DNA of 64,000 nucleotides from Haloglomus litoreum (GTDB lineage Archaea; Halobacteriota; Halobacteria; Halobacteriales; Haloarculaceae): positions 1,860,001-1,924,000 of the forward strand of contig NZ_CP119988.1 in NCBI RefSeq assembly GCF_029338515.1. Direction: 5' to 3'. The notes under the pieces were generated by a model, which had not been told where the DNA came from, did not search any database, and saw nothing but the letters and a program-made list of their open reading frames with translations. Shown piece after piece: positions 25,491 to 35,187 of the stretch (its first letter is position 1; each line of letters opens with the position of its first letter). The translations under genes were made by a program, and so were the position numbers.

Positions 25491-27146
25491 GTGACCACGA
25501 GCGACGGCCGCGACCGGACGCCGAGCGAGCGGGTCGACGTCTGTGTCGTCGGGAGTGGCCCGGCCGGTGCGCTCGTCGCTCGCGAACTCGCCGACGCCGG
25601 GTACGAGGTCGTCGTCCTCGAGGCGGGGCCGCGCTTCGACCGCGAGGAGCGTCTCGAGCGGATGGAGCGGACCATCCGCCCGGCGTGGGACAGCGGGGAC
25701 GTGTGGGGGATGGGTGGCGAGCGGGACGCCTACCGCTCGACGGGCCCCCGACACTACCCGCTCAACCAGGCCCGCGTGAAGGGTGTCGGCGGGTCGACGC
25801 TCCACTGGCAGGGGATGGTGATGCGGCTCCACGAGGAGGACTTCCGCCGCCGGAGCGTCGACGGCGTCGGCGTCGACTGGCCCATCTCCTACGACGACCT
25901 GCGGCCCTTCTACGCCGATGCGGAGGCGGCGATGGGTGTCGCGGGTGCCAGCGACAACCCGTTCGCCCCGCCGCGCGAGGAGCCGTTCCCGCTGCCCGCG
26001 TTCGAGCCCTCCTACTCGGACGCCCTCTTCGCCGAGGCCTGCGAGCGGCTGGGGGTGGCGACGCACACGGTCCCGAACGCGCGCAACTCCGAGCCGAACG
26101 ACGACCGGTCGGCCTGTGTCGGCTACGGCACCTGCAAGCCGGTCTGTCCCTCCGGTGCGAAGTACAGCGCCGACTACACCGCCGATGCCGCCGAGGCGGC
26201 CGGCGCCCGCATCGTCGACCGGGTGCCCGTCCAGCGGCTCGTCACGTCCAGCGACGGTTCGCGCGTCGAGGCGGCCGTCTACGCGACACCCGACGGGAGC
26301 GAGTACCGACAGGCGGCCCGTCAGTTCGTCGTCGCGGCGGGCGGCGTCGAGACACCGCGCCTGCTCCTGCTCTCCGCGGACACCGACCGCGGCCATCCGG
26401 ACGGCCTCGCCAACTCGTCGGGCTGGGTCGGGCGCGGGTTCATGGACCACCTGTTCGTCGGCGCTGGTGGGCGTCTCGACCGGCGGACCCGACAGAACCA
26501 CGTCGGCTTCCTCACGAGCGAGAGCCACGCGTTCTACGACGAGCCGGGGAGGGCGACCGAGGGGACCGACGGCTCCATCCCCCCGAGCGACGCCGACCTC
26601 GGGCCGATCAAGCTGGAGTTCCTCAACTACGCCGGGCCCTCACCCGTGGAGCTGGCGATGGACGCCCGCGAGTTCGGCGACGACCTGCTCGACGGGCTCC
26701 GCGACGCGTACGGCACCCACATCGCGATGGGCGGGCTCGTCGGGCAGCTCCCCCGGAAGGAGAACCGGGTCACGCTCGACCGCTCCCGCACGGACGACCA
26801 CGGGAACCCGGTGCCCGACGTGCAGTGGGGGCTCGACGACCGGACCGAGCGGACCATCGAGCGGGCGCTCGACATCCAGAAGCGGGTCCTCCGGGAGCTG
26901 GGCGCAACCGTCGAGACGACGGTCGGCCACGACACCACCGGGCCGGCGTTCCACCAGATGGGCGCCACCCGGATGGCTGCCGACCCCTCCGAGGGGGTCG
27001 TGAACGGGCGCCTGCGGACACACGACGTGTCGAACCTGTCGCTGGTCGGCTCGTCCGTGTTCGCCACGAGCGGGGCAATGAACCCGACCCTGACCATCGC
27101 GGCGCTCGCGCTGAAGTGTGCGAGCCACCTGGACGAGGACCTGTAG
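25491..27146 (+). CDS. GMC-family FAD-dependent oxidoreductase
   Basis: 551-residue flavoprotein. The Rossmann motif VDVCVVGSGPAGALVARELADAG (about residues 12-34) binds FAD; GVGGSTLHWQGM is the GMC signature around the flavin. A Cys cluster, CVGYGTCKPVCPSGAKYS, is typical of the sugar-alcohol/gluconate-type large dehydrogenase subunits. The closing GATRMAADPSEGVVNGRLRTHDVSNLSLVGSSVFATSGAMNPTLTIAALA carries the C-terminal GMC domain, with His in TTGPAFHQMG. No small subunit or cytochrome subunit is adjacent. GTG start set by promoter spacing. Probably metal-regulated through the upstream palindrome. Confidence 0.92.
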   Translation: MTTSDGRDRTPSERVDVCVVGSGPAGALVARELADAGYEVVVLEAGPRFDREERLERMERTIRPAWDSGDVWGMGGERDAYRSTGPRHYPLNQARVKGVGGSTLHWQGMVMRLHEEDFRRRSVDGVGVDWPISYDDLRPFYADAEAAMGVAGASDNPFAPPREEPFPLPAFEPSYSDALFAEACERLGVATHTVPNARNSEPNDDRSACVGYGTCKPVCPSGAKYSADYTADAAEAAGARIVDRVPVQRLVTSSDGSRVEAAVYATPDGSEYRQAARQFVVAAGGVETPRLLLLSADTDRGHPDGLANSSGWVGRGFMDHLFVGAGGRLDRRTRQNHVGFLTSESHAFYDEPGRATEGTDGSIPPSDADLGPIKLEFLNYAGPSPVELAMDAREFGDDLLDGLRDAYGTHIAMGGLVGQLPRKENRVTLDRSRTDDHGNPVPDVQWGLDDRTERTIERALDIQKRVLRELGATVETTVGHDTTGPAFHQMGATRMAADPSEGVVNGRLRTHDVSNLSLVGSSVFATSGAMNPTLTIAALALKCASHLDEDL

Positions 27147-27316
27147 GCACCGCTCTCCTGTCCTGGGCGGAGGGCCGTCGACCACCGTGATCCAGTGCTG
27201 CCCACGTTCGGACACGTGCACGCCGATACCCGATAGCCCGAAACGTTCTGCGTATTCTATACGCTATACTGTCTTGTTTGTCTCTCTTTACGGCCGCAAC
27301 CTTGACGAACACCAAA

Positions 27317-27324
27317 AGATATTA
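27317..27324 (+). promoter_or_regulatory. TATA-like element AAAGATAT
   Basis: The AT-rich stretch AAAGATATTAA lies about 25-30 nt before the ATG at 27350 and is the best promoter candidate for the two overlapping small genes. Confidence 0.45.
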
Positions 27325-27349
27325 ACTGCTCTGGCCGGTATCGGAAGCT

Positions 27350-27499
27350 ATGAGCCGGAACCACGGACGGCGGGAGACGGGAGATGGAGGGAGCTGGGGG
27401 CACTGTCTCGCCTGTAGCGGACCGGTTCCCGACCGGAGCGGCGGGGCCAACGGTCCGTACTGCCCCGAATGCAGCGACCCAGGGGGTGACCCCCGGTGA
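27350..27499 (+). CDS. 49-aa zinc-ribbon-like small protein
   Basis: Small protein beginning MSRNHGRRETGDGG. It has two CxxC knuckles, HCLACSG and YCPECSD, separated by 17 residues rich in Gly/Pro/Asn, so a single zinc ribbon (Cys4) is likely; many such microproteins exist in haloarchaea. The N-terminus is basic, which could favour nucleic acid binding, but this is inference. The stop TGA overlaps the GTG of the next small gene (GTGA), implying co-translation. A TATA-like element lies at the right distance upstream. Confidence 0.65.
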   Translation: MSRNHGRRETGDGGSWGHCLACSGPVPDRSGGANGPYCPECSDPGGDPR

Positions 27500-27675
27500 G
27501 TACGGGCCAGCCCCTCGCCGGGACCTCGTGGGGCGACCACGACCTGGAGTACGGGACCGACGACCCTGACGACCCCGAGGAGCTCACCATCTTCGCCCCG
27601 GAGAGCTCGAGCCTCACCACCGAGTGGATCACCATCGAGTACGACGAGGCCATCCCCTCGACCGAGTGGGAGTGA
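27496..27675 (+). CDS. 59-aa acidic small protein, DUF7511-like
   Basis: Starts at GTG overlapping the previous stop. Sequence is highly acidic with the segment LTIFAPESSSLTTEWITIEYDE; the TEWI core with an upstream hydrophobic strand resembles the small haloarchaeal domain catalogued as DUF7511, recalled without a search. No signal or membrane segment. Function unknown. Its tight coupling to a zinc-ribbon microprotein suggests the two act together. Confidence 0.62.
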   Translation: MSTGQPLAGTSWGDHDLEYGTDDPDDPEELTIFAPESSSLTTEWITIEYDEAIPSTEWE

Positions 27676-27771
27676 CGCGGGCGGGCCGCGCAGGCGTCTC
27701 GACACCGGTTCGACATGGGGGAACGTGCTGCCACCACGTTTTCGGGCGTCCAGGCGTAACCTGCAGCCACC

Positions 27772-27939
27772 ATGGGCGTGATGAGCAAACTCCGACGCGT
27801 CCTCGGCATCATCGAGGGTCACGAGGAGGAACTGGCGAGGACCATCGGCAAGCGGACCAGCGTGAGCGAGTCGCAGGCCAGGCAAGGGCTCGAGAAGGCC
27901 CAGGAGCTGATCGGGAACTCGGGAAACGGAAGTAACTGA
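27772..27939 (+). CDS. 55-aa helical small protein
   Basis: Small open frame MGVMSKLRRVLGIIEGHEEE with GC-rich third positions, charged and helical-looking (LARTIGKRTSVSESQARQGLEKAQELIG). No Cys, signal or membrane span. It may start at the second Met (27781). ACGTTTTCGGG lies about 30 nt upstream. Not recognised; could be a small regulatory or DNA-associated protein, but nothing in it proves that. Confidence 0.5.
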   Translation: MGVMSKLRRVLGIIEGHEEELARTIGKRTSVSESQARQGLEKAQELIGNSGNGSN

Positions 27940-28041
27940 GCTAGCTCGTCCTCGAGTGGGTATCGAACGGACCGGAAACGTGCAAAGAGCCTTCAGAAAC
28001 GATCGCGGTGTTCGAGCGGAGTTCTCGGAGCCGAGACGCCG

Positions 28042-29913
28042 CTAGTCCAGCACGACCAGCACGTCGCCCTGGTTGACGGACTGGCCCTCCTCGATGGGGA
28101 CCTGCGTGACGGTGCCGCCGAACTCGGCGACGATGTCGTTCTCCATCTTCATCGCCTCCAGCACGACGACAACGTCACCGGCCTCGACCTCGTCGCCCTC
28201 GGCGACGTTGACCTCCAGCACGGTGCCCTGCATCTCGGCGTTGATGGTCTCGCCCTCGGCGGTGACCTGCTGGCCGCCGCCGGAGCCACCACCACCGCCG
28301 CCGCCACCACCGCCACCACCACCACCACCGCCGCCTCCGGAGGGACGACCGCCACCGCCACCGCGGGCGCCGGCCGCGGCGAGCGCGTCGGCGCTCTCCT
28401 CCAGGTTCACCTGGAAGCGCTTGCCGTTGACCTCGACCGTGAACTCGCGCTCGACGGTCTCCTCGTCGCCGCCACCCGTCGTCGCGTCGCCGGTGCCCCA
28501 CTTCTCCTGGGCCTCCTCGAAGCGCGAGCGGTCGATGTGCTCGTCGAGGTACTTCGTGGTGTGGGTCCCGTCCAGGAACTCCTCGTCCTCCAGCATCAGT
28601 CGGTGGAACGGGATGATGGTGGGGATGCCCTCGATCTCGTACTCGGCGAGGGCGCGCTGCGAGCGGGCGACACACTCCTCGCGGTCCTCGCCGTGGACGA
28701 TGAGCTTCGCGATCATCGAGTCGTAGTCGGTGACGAGGTCGTCGCCCTGCTTCGAGGCGTCGTCGAGGCGGACGCCGATGCCGCCGGGCGTGTCGTAGGT
28801 CTCCAGCTCGCCGCCGCTGGCGGGCGAGAAGTCGTTCGCGGCGTTCTCGGCGTTGATGCGGTACTCGATGGCGTGGCCCTCCAGCTCCACGTCGTCCTGC
28901 GAGAAGCTGATCTCCTCGTCGGCCGCGACGCGGAGCTGCCACTTCACGAGGTCGATGCCGCTCAGCTCCTCGGAGACGCAGTGCTCGACCTGGATGCGGG
29001 TGTTGACCTCGAGGAAGTAGAAGTCCGTCCCGGTGTCGAGCAACTCGTCTGGCCCGTCGCGCTCGGGGTCCTCCTCGACGAGGAACTCGAAGGTGCCGGC
29101 GTTGTAGTAGCCGGCCTCGTCGGCACCACGGCGCGCGGCCTCGGCGATCTCCTCGCGCAGGTCGTCGGTCAGGGCCGGCGAGGGCCCCTCCTCGATGACC
29201 TTCTGGTGGCGGCGCTGGAGCGAGCAGTCCCGCTCGCCGATGTGCCGGACGTTGCCGTGGTGGTCCGCGATGACCTGCACCTCGATGTGGCGCGGGTTCT
29301 CGAGGTAGCGTTCGAGGTAGACGTTGTCGTTGTCGAAGTAGGCCTCGCCCTCGCGTTTGGCCGTCTCGAGTTGCTCCTCGGCCTCGTCGGCCGAGCGGAC
29401 GACCTTCATCCCGCGGCCGCCGCCGCCGCCCTCGGCCTTGATGGCGATGGGGTAGCCGTACTCCTCGCCGAACTCCTCGACCTCGGACGGGTCCTCGACG
29501 GGGTCGGTCGTCCCGGGGACGATGGGCACGTCGGCCTCGCGCATCGTCTTGCGGGCCTTCGTCTTCTCGCCGAGTTGCTCCATCGACTCGGCGGCGGGCC
29601 CGACCCACGTGATGCCGTCGGTCTCCTCGACGAGTGCCGCGAACTCGGCGTTCTCCGCGAGGAAGCCGTAGCCCGGGTGGATGGCGTCGGCGTCGGCCTT
29701 CTGTGCGGCCTCGACGATGGCCTCCTGGTCGAGGTACGAGTCGGCCGCCCGCGCGGGGCCGACGTTGTACGCCTCGTCGGCGAACCGGACGTGCCCGGAG
29801 TGCTTGTCGGCCTCGCTGTAGACGGCGACCGTCCCAACGCCGAGGTCCTCGCAGGCTCGCATCACGCGAACCGCGATCTCACCCCGGTTGGCGACGAGAA
29901 CCTTGTCGAACAT
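28042..29913 (-). CDS. pccA: Acetyl-/propionyl-CoA carboxylase biotin carboxylase-BCCP subunit
   Basis: 623-residue fusion of biotin carboxylase and biotin carrier. The N-terminus [25 protein letters not shown] and [15 protein letters not shown] are biotin carboxylase; [11 protein letters not shown] is the ATP-grasp Gly loop; [15 protein letters not shown] and [15 protein letters not shown] complete it to about residue 450. A linker with about 18 consecutive Gly (near 530-552) leads to the carrier domain, with biotinylated Lys589 in EAMKMEN. In haloarchaea this subunit pairs with the carboxyltransferase at 30224 to carboxylate acetyl- or propionyl-CoA, for example for 3-hydroxyvalerate precursors or propionate breakdown. 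Confidence 0.95.
   Translation of the reverse strand: MFDKVLVANRGEIAVRVMRACEDLGVGTVAVYSEADKHSGHVRFADEAYNVGPARAADSYLDQEAIVEAAQKADADAIHPGYGFLAENAEFAALVEETDGITWVGPAAESMEQLGEKTKARKTMREADVPIVPGTTDPVEDPSEVEEFGEEYGYPIAIKAEGGGGGRGMKVVRSADEAEEQLETAKREGEAYFDNDNVYLERYLENPRHIEVQVIADHHGNVRHIGERDCSLQRRHQKVIEEGPSPALTDDLREEIAEAARRGADEAGYYNAGTFEFLVEEDPERDGPDELLDTGTDFYFLEVNTRIQVEHCVSEELSGIDLVKWQLRVAADEEISFSQDDVELEGHAIEYRINAENAANDFSPASGGELETYDTPGGIGVRLDDASKQGDDLVTDYDSMIAKLIVHGEDREECVARSQRALAEYEIEGIPTIIPFHRLMLEDEEFLDGTHTTKYLDEHIDRSRFEEAQEKWGTGDATTGGGDEETVEREFTVEVNGKRFQVNLEESADALAAAGARGGGGGRPSGGGGGGGGGGGGGGGGGGSGGGQQVTAEGETINAEMQGTVLEVNVAEGDEVEAGDVVVVLEAMKMENDIVAEFGGTVTQVPIEEGQSVNQGDVLVVLD
28281..28336. repeat. 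GGN-rich low-complexity tract encoding a poly-Gly linker
   Basis: A run dominated by CCACCG/CCACCA triplets encodes about 18 consecutive glycines, joining the biotin carboxylase and carrier domains. The DNA is almost a pure trinucleotide repeat, so its length may vary by slippage. Confidence 0.7.
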
Positions 29914-30223
29914 TATCAGCCGAGGGTGCCAGTCCCTGCCCCCTTAGTGTACCGGTTCCGGCCAGGAACAACTCGTTGTATGTTTACGAACCGTCGACCC
30001 GTTTCCGGTGTTCTCGGTCGCCGGACCGGCTCTGTCCGGGATCGGCGCTGGACCGTGGTGTCGGAGGGGCGGGTCGGTCCGCCCACAGGCAGCGCTCGGT
30101 GACGGCGGCTGGGAACGTCGCCGGCGCCGAGGACGAGGACTCGCCGGGGGAGTGGACGCGGACGCCGCCGGCGAGAGTACGCTAGTACGGTGGCGGCAGG
30201 GACCCCCCGCGACCGCGCGCCCC
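29914..30223. other. Spacer between the two carboxylase subunit genes
   Basis: 310 nt. I looked here on the minus strand for the small third subunit (PccX) known from Haloferax propionyl-CoA carboxylase and found no convincing frame: the only long open frames are Arg/Pro-rich shadows. The end next to the biotin carboxylase gene (AACTCGTTGTATGTTTACG, around 29970) is the likely promoter region. Confidence 0.45.
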
Positions 30224-31774
30224 TCAGAGCGGGATGTTGCCGTGCTTGCGGTCGGGGGTGTCGACCCGTTTCCGCGAGAGCATCTCCAGGTCCTGTACCA
30301 GCCGCGGTCGGGTCTGTGGCGGCTCGATGACGTCGTCGACGAAGCCGCGCTCGGCGGCCGTGTACGGGTTCGCGAAGGTCTCGCGGTAGTCGTCGATGAG
30401 TTCCTGCCGGCGCGCCTCGGGGTCCTCGGCCTCGGAGAGCTCCTTCCGGTAGAGGACGTTCACCGCGCCCTGCGGGCCCATCACGGCGATCTCGGCCGTG
30501 GGCCAGGCGTAGTTGACGTCGGCCCCGATGTGCTTCGAGGACATGACGTCGTACGCGCCGCCGTACGCCTTCCGCGTGATGACAGTCATCAGGGGGACCG
30601 TGGCCTCGCTGAAGGCGTACAGCAGTTTGGCGCCGTGCTTGATGATGCCGCCGTGCTCCTGGTCCTTGCCGGGCATGAACCCGGGCACGTCGACGAAGGT
30701 GAGGATGGGGATGTTGAACGCGTCGCAGAAGCGGACGAAGCGGGCACCTTTCAGCGAGGCGTCGATGTCCAGCGTCCCGGCGTTCACGCGGGGCTGGTTG
30801 GCGACGACGCCGATGGAGCGGCCGTCGAGGCGCGCGAAGCCCGTCAGGATGTTCCGGGCGTAGCGGTCGGCCACCTCGAAGAACGAGTCCTCGTCGGCCA
30901 CGCGCCCGATGACGTCGTGCATGTCGTACGGCTTCTGCGGCGAGGACGGGACCACGTCGAGCAGTTCCTCGTCCGCGCGGTCGGGGTCGTCCCACGACTC
31001 GACGCGGGGCGGGTCCTCCATGTTGTTCTGCGGGAGGTACGAGAGGAGGTAGCGGATGTCGTCGAGCGCGGCCTCCTCGTCGTCCTGGGTGAGATGCGCG
31101 ACGCCGGACTCGGAGGAGTGGACGCCCGCGCCCCCGAGTTCGTCGAACGTGACCTCCTCACCGGTGACCGTCTCGATGACGTCCGGCCCGGTGATGAACA
31201 TGTGGCTCGTCTCCTCGACCATCAGGACGAAGTCCGTGATGGCGGGCGAGTAGACCGCGCCGCCCGCGCAGGGGCCCATGATGGCCGAGATCTGCGGCAC
31301 CACGCCGGAGGCCTGCTGGTTGCGGTGGAAGATGTCGGCGTAGCCGGCCAGCGAGTCGATGCCCTCTTGGATGCGCGCGCCGGCCGAGTCGTTCAGCCCG
31401 ATGATGGGGATGCCCGTATCCATCGCCTGGTCCATCACCTTGCAGACCTTCTGGGCGAACACCTCGCCGAGCGACCCACCGAGGACGGTGAAGTCGTGGG
31501 CGAAGACCGCGACCTGCCGGCCCTCGACGGTGCCGTAGCCGACGACGACGCCGTCGCCGGGGAACCTCTTCTCGGCCATGTCGAAGTTGGTCGAGCGGTG
31601 CTCCCGGAGCGTGTCCACCTCGCGGAAGGAGCCGTCGTCGAGGAAGTAGTCGACCCGCTCGCGCGCGGTCATCTTCCCCTTCTCGTGTTGCTTCTCGATG
31701 CGCTCCTCGCCGCCGCCGAGTTCGGCCTCGCGCTTGCGCTCGCGCAGGTCCTCGATGTCCTCCTCGTCTACCAC
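30224..31774 (-). CDS. pccB: Acetyl-/propionyl-CoA carboxylase carboxyltransferase subunit
   Basis: 516-residue carboxyltransferase with two crotonase-like halves. [25 protein letters not shown] at the start is diagnostic, as are [22 protein letters not shown] and [19 protein letters not shown] for the N-half and [35 protein letters not shown] and [25 protein letters not shown] for the C-half. There are two adjacent GTG starts (31774 and 31783); the nearer one gives the usual length. It transfers CO2 from biotin on the partner subunit to acyl-CoA. Separated from that gene by 310 nt on the same strand. Confidence 0.93.
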   Translation of the reverse strand: MVDEEDIEDLRERKREAELGGGEERIEKQHEKGKMTARERVDYFLDDGSFREVDTLREHRSTNFDMAEKRFPGDGVVVGYGTVEGRQVAVFAHDFTVLGGSLGEVFAQKVCKVMDQAMDTGIPIIGLNDSAGARIQEGIDSLAGYADIFHRNQQASGVVPQISAIMGPCAGGAVYSPAITDFVLMVEETSHMFITGPDVIETVTGEEVTFDELGGAGVHSSESGVAHLTQDDEEAALDDIRYLLSYLPQNNMEDPPRVESWDDPDRADEELLDVVPSSPQKPYDMHDVIGRVADEDSFFEVADRYARNILTGFARLDGRSIGVVANQPRVNAGTLDIDASLKGARFVRFCDAFNIPILTFVDVPGFMPGKDQEHGGIIKHGAKLLYAFSEATVPLMTVITRKAYGGAYDVMSSKHIGADVNYAWPTAEIAVMGPQGAVNVLYRKELSEAEDPEARRQELIDDYRETFANPYTAAERGFVDDVIEPPQTRPRLVQDLEMLSRKRVDTPDRKHGNIPL

Positions 31775-31959
31775 GACGACCACCCCTCGGAACGAGCTGG
31801 CGTCGTGTGCGTGCCAACGCGAATCATGGCCGGGCGAACGACCGGCCCCTGCAAATGCGTTCCGGGATGGCCCTCGGTCCGACGCCAGCCGACGACGGCA
31901 TAAAACGGTCCGAACTGTTCGACCCAGCAGCCACACGGCTCCGCCCGGTAGAACGTGGT

Positions 31960-32610
31960 GTGAGCTCCAGTACCGACGGTGAAACCGGAGCCGAGGCGGG
32001 GACCGGCGAGGGGCAACTCCCGCCGCTGATCGACATGGGCGACGTGCTGGACCGCATCGAGCGCAACACCACCAGCGAGGAGGCCACCGCCCACCTCGAG
32101 GAGGTCCGGGCGGTGCTCGCGCGGGTGACCGAGCGCGACCCCGCCAACCGCGAGTCGCTTCTCGGCGACCTCGACAGCCTCGTCGACTCGCTGCGGATGC
32201 ACGTCCACGGCGACGCGGCGTTCTGGGCCGAGACGGTCCAGAACCGTGTGGCGAACTACCGGCGTACCAGGCGTGCCCGCAGCGACACGCTCCACTTCAG
32301 CGCCAGCCGCCTCACCGTCGATGGCGACGAGCCGGTCGATCCGGCCGCCCACCAGGGCGAGAAGGCCACGCTCCGCGGGACCCTCGTCAACCAGGGCGAG
32401 CGTGGGGCTGCGACGGTGCAGCTGGCCTTCTACGACGAGGCGGGCGAGGCCACCTGGACCGTCGAGTCCTGCGAGTTCGACCTCGACGCGGGTGAGCGAC
32501 GCACGCTGAACCTGCACGTCTGGATCCCCGAGGACGCCGACCACCACGGCGTCGCGGTGCTGGACCCCAACGACGCGCGGACGACCGGGCCGTCCCCGAC
32601 GCGGACCTGA
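31960..32610 (+). CDS. Haloarchaeal protein of unknown function (helical N-half, beta-sandwich C-half)
   Basis: 216 residues from a GTG start. The first half is helical and acidic ([31 protein letters not shown]) and includes the segment [23 protein letters not shown]. The second half looks like an Ig-like beta domain ([30 protein letters not shown] ... [16 protein letters not shown]), similar to CARDB-type folds, yet there is no signal peptide. CATAAAAC at 31896-31903 is about 60 nt upstream, so a longer leader or an earlier start is possible. Function unknown. Confidence 0.68.
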   Translation: MSSSTDGETGAEAGTGEGQLPPLIDMGDVLDRIERNTTSEEATAHLEEVRAVLARVTERDPANRESLLGDLDSLVDSLRMHVHGDAAFWAETVQNRVANYRRTRRARSDTLHFSASRLTVDGDEPVDPAAHQGEKATLRGTLVNQGERGAATVQLAFYDEAGEATWTVESCEFDLDAGERRTLNLHVWIPEDADHHGVAVLDPNDARTTGPSPTRT

Positions 32611-32670
32611 CCCGGGGGCGTCCCGGACCGACGGGTCCCTGCCGGCGACGTCCGCCGGCGGCCACGCCGG

Positions 32671-32680
32671 AACGCTCTTT
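32671..32680 (+). promoter_or_regulatory. TATA-like element AACGCTCTTT
   Basis: Ends 27 nt before the ATG at 32707, matching the AACGCTTT elements at 3632 and 15322 in sequence and spacing. Confidence 0.45.
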
Positions 32681-32706
32681 CCGCCCCGCTCCCACCCGCC
32701 GCCAGG

Positions 32707-33864
32707 ATGGACGACGACGCCGGACAGGGCGATCACGAGCCCGAGAGCTACCAGCTCGGACCCGACGGCACCCCGGTCGGCGCCGGACCGGACCGGGAGC
32801 CCCCCGACCCCGAGACGGCCGTCGAGCACCGGCGGGCGGCCCGCCGTGCGCTCGGTGCGGACGACGCGGAGACTGCCCTCGACCACCTCGACCGGGCACT
32901 CGAACTGGCACGCGAGGACGGGGACGCGGCGATGGTGGCGGGTGTCCTCACCGACCGCGGCAACGTAAGGATGGAGCGGGCCGACGCCGACGCGGGCGAC
33001 CCCCGCGCCGAACCGGACGCCGGGGCGGTCCGTGATGCCGTCGAAGCCGCGGTGGCGGACTACACGGCCGCGCTCGACGCCGACCCCGAGCACGCGGAGG
33101 CCCTGTTCAACCGGGGGCTCGCGCGCGCCCGGCTCGGCGACCGGGCCGCCTCCTCGACCGACCTGGAACGGGCGGCCGACCTCGGACGCGCGCACCCGTT
33201 CTTCATCCGCGGGAACGCGTACGCGGAGGCGGACGCCGACGAGTACGCACGCGAGGACTTCACGCGCGCCGTCGACCGGACCGACACGGCGCGAGCGTAC
33301 TTCAACCGGGGGAACGCGAACCGTCGCCTCGGCGACGAGGACGCCGCAGTCGCGGATTACGAGGCTGCCCTCGACCGGGCCGACGAGCTCCCGGACCGTG
33401 GCCTCCGGGTGCTCGTCCGCCTGGCCGAGACGACGACCGGGGAGCGGGCGGTGGCCCATCGTGTCAGGGCTGCCCTCCTCGCCGTCGCCGGCCGCGACAT
33501 CTGGCGTGGGGTGTCCCTCGCCGACCGGGCACTGGTCGACGCGGCCGAGGGGACCGAGCCGTGGGGCGACGCCGGCGCGCTGGTGCTGGCCGGCGATGCG
33601 CTCCGAACCGCCGCCGGGTACGGACCCGACGAGGAACTCGCGGCCGACATCGACCACGTCCGCGACCGACTCGACGACCGGGCCCTGCCCGAAGCGACGG
33701 CGGCACTGGTCGCCCGGGCCACGGGTGGCGACGACGCCACGGACTCGCTCGACGCCGACGATACGGACGTGGACCTCGCGACCGCCGTCAGCGAGCGCGA
33801 TGACGACGCGCTCCGACGCGCCGCAGTCGCCGAACTCGGCCGACAATTCGAACTCTACCGGTGA
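32707..33864 (+). CDS. Tetratricopeptide repeat protein
   Basis: 385 residues with several TPR units: ALDHLDRALELAREDGDAAMVAGV; VADYTAALDADPEHAEALFNRGLARARLGD; SSTDLERAADLGRAHPFFIRGNAYAEADAD; TARAYFNRGNANRRLGDEDAAVADYEAALD. The repeats span about residues 40-230, with the A-x-x-N-R-G pattern typical of protein-interaction TPRs. A less regular Ala/Asp-rich helical C-terminal half follows. No membrane or signal segment; a cytosolic scaffold is likely. Partners unknown. Confidence 0.88.
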   Translation: MDDDAGQGDHEPESYQLGPDGTPVGAGPDREPPDPETAVEHRRAARRALGADDAETALDHLDRALELAREDGDAAMVAGVLTDRGNVRMERADADAGDPRAEPDAGAVRDAVEAAVADYTAALDADPEHAEALFNRGLARARLGDRAASSTDLERAADLGRAHPFFIRGNAYAEADADEYAREDFTRAVDRTDTARAYFNRGNANRRLGDEDAAVADYEAALDRADELPDRGLRVLVRLAETTTGERAVAHRVRAALLAVAGRDIWRGVSLADRALVDAAEGTEPWGDAGALVLAGDALRTAAGYGPDEELAADIDHVRDRLDDRALPEATAALVARATGGDDATDSLDADDTDVDLATAVSERDDDALRRAAVAELGRQFELYR

Positions 33865-33949
33865 CGCACAGCGATGGATATCCCTCGGATTCTCCTAGTA
33901 GGGTGATAATCCGCTCTATCCGCCACAAGAATCTCGAATATCTTCGAAA

Positions 33950-34573
33950 TCAGGCCAGTTCGCGGTAGGAGTAGTAGAACCGCTGGAGCGCGGTGAGGTG
34001 GCCGACGACGGCGAAGACGACGAGCAGGCCACCGACGACACCGAGCCGGCCCAGTGGCCCGGCGGCGATGGTCCCGGTGACGAACGCCGCGACGGCCGCG
34101 CCGAGGCCGATGATGACGAGCCGGTCGGCCCGGCCGACGAGGCCGCCGTAGACGCGGTCGAGTCCGACGGCCTGGGCCTGCGTCCCGAGGTAGGAGGTCA
34201 TCAGGACGCCGGTCACGGCCGCCAGGCCCAGCGCGTACCGGCCGCTCCCGGCGGCCAGGCCGACGAGCAGCAGGATGTCGGCGTACCGGTCGAGGACGTG
34301 GTCGAGCAGGTCACCGGCGGCCGAGTCCGTCCCCAGCTCGCGCGCGAGCTCGCCGTCCAGCACGTCGAGCGCGCCGTTGCAGAATACGAACACGGCGCCC
34401 AGTAGATAGAGAAGGGAGTTCGACCCGCCGAGCGCGAACGCGACCCCGGCCGCACCGGCCAGCGCGACCGCGAGGACGCTCACCTGGTTCGGGGTGAGGC
34501 CGAGGCGGACGAACAGCGAGACGACCGGGTCGGCGACGCGTTTGGCGGTCGAACGGTACTGGTCCAGCGTCAC
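33950..34573 (-). CDS. CDP-alcohol phosphatidyltransferase family protein
   Basis: 207-residue membrane enzyme with about five or six helices. The full CDP-alcohol motif is present, DVLDGELAR-x8-GDLLDHVLD, that is D-x2-DG-x2-AR-x8-G-x3-D-x3-D, whose Asp residues bind Mg2+ and catalyse transfer of a phospho-lipid group from a CDP-lipid to an alcohol. In archaea this makes polar lipids such as archaetidylinositol, -serine or -glycerol phosphate; the head group is not readable. GTG start overlaps the stop of the kinase gene (GTGA), so it is the last gene of a coupled three-gene operon after hisC. Confidence 0.93.
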   Translation of the reverse strand: MTLDQYRSTAKRVADPVVSLFVRLGLTPNQVSVLAVALAGAAGVAFALGGSNSLLYLLGAVFVFCNGALDVLDGELARELGTDSAAGDLLDHVLDRYADILLLVGLAAGSGRYALGLAAVTGVLMTSYLGTQAQAVGLDRVYGGLVGRADRLVIIGLGAAVAAFVTGTIAAGPLGRLGVVGGLLVVFAVVGHLTALQRFYYSYRELA

Positions 34574-35187
34574 GCGCCGTCACCTCCCGGTTCGTCCTCG
34601 GGTGGTGTCTCGAACTCGGCGGTCGATTCCGCCCCGGGTTCGGGGAGTGTCGACCCGACGAGGTAGTCGGTGAAGTCGACGATGCCGACCGCTGGGTCGC
34701 GCTCGCCGCGCGCGACGGCTGTGATCTCGTCGGCGACGGCGTCCGGGTCTCGGTCCGTCGTGTCCACCTCGAAGACGGCGCCCGCGCCGTGCCGGTCGAC
34801 GGACTCCGAGAGGATGACGTCGAGCGCCTCGCTCTCGGCGTTCTCGGCCGCCGAGGCCTCGCTCTCCCCGCGGTCCAGCAGGCGCTCGTGGATGCGTTCG
34901 GGATGCGCGCGCAGCACGACGACACGGTCGGCGTCGAGCAGGTGCGCGAGGTGGGAGTCGACCACCAGGTCGGCGTCGTCGGCGTACTCGTCCGCCAGGT
35001 ACTCGCGGACCGCGTCGAGATCGACGACCAGCGAGTCGCGCTCGGTGTCGGTCTCGCTGGCGAGGTCGCGCTCGCGGACGACATCGTTCAGGTGGACCAC
35101 CTCGAAGTCGAACCCGTCGCGACCGCCGAGCAGCTCCGTCGCGGTGGTCTTGCCCGTGCCCGGCGTCCCGGTGACGGCGACCCGCAT
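34570..35187 (-). CDS. Adenylate kinase-like NTPase, AK6/Fap7 family
   Basis: 205-residue P-loop kinase. MRVAVTGTPGTGKTTATELLG carries Walker A; VVHLNDVVRERDL and LVVDSHLAHLL are the NMP-binding and core strands typical of AK6/Fap7; VVVLRAHPERIHERLLDRG resembles the lid region. Archaeal and eukaryotic members act in small-subunit ribosome maturation as well as having adenylate kinase activity. An extra C-terminal acidic tail (about residues 150-205) is not part of the core fold. The ATG start overlaps the hisC stop (TGATG) and its own stop overlaps the next start. Confidence 0.88.
   Translation of the reverse strand: MRVAVTGTPGTGKTTATELLGGRDGFDFEVVHLNDVVRERDLASETDTERDSLVVDLDAVREYLADEYADDADLVVDSHLAHLLDADRVVVLRAHPERIHERLLDRGESEASAAENAESEALDVILSESVDRHGAGAVFEVDTTDRDPDAVADEITAVARGERDPAVGIVDFTDYLVGSTLPEPGAESTAEFETPPEDEPGGDGA

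Noticed and set aside
29914-30223. Possible PccX (third carboxylase subunit)
   Set aside because: No minus-strand frame of the right size has the expected acidic small-subunit character.
33865-33949. AT-rich convergent gap after the TPR gene as a possible small RNA
   Set aside because: Only 85 nt with no clear stem-loop followed by a T run; an ordinary transcript end is enough.
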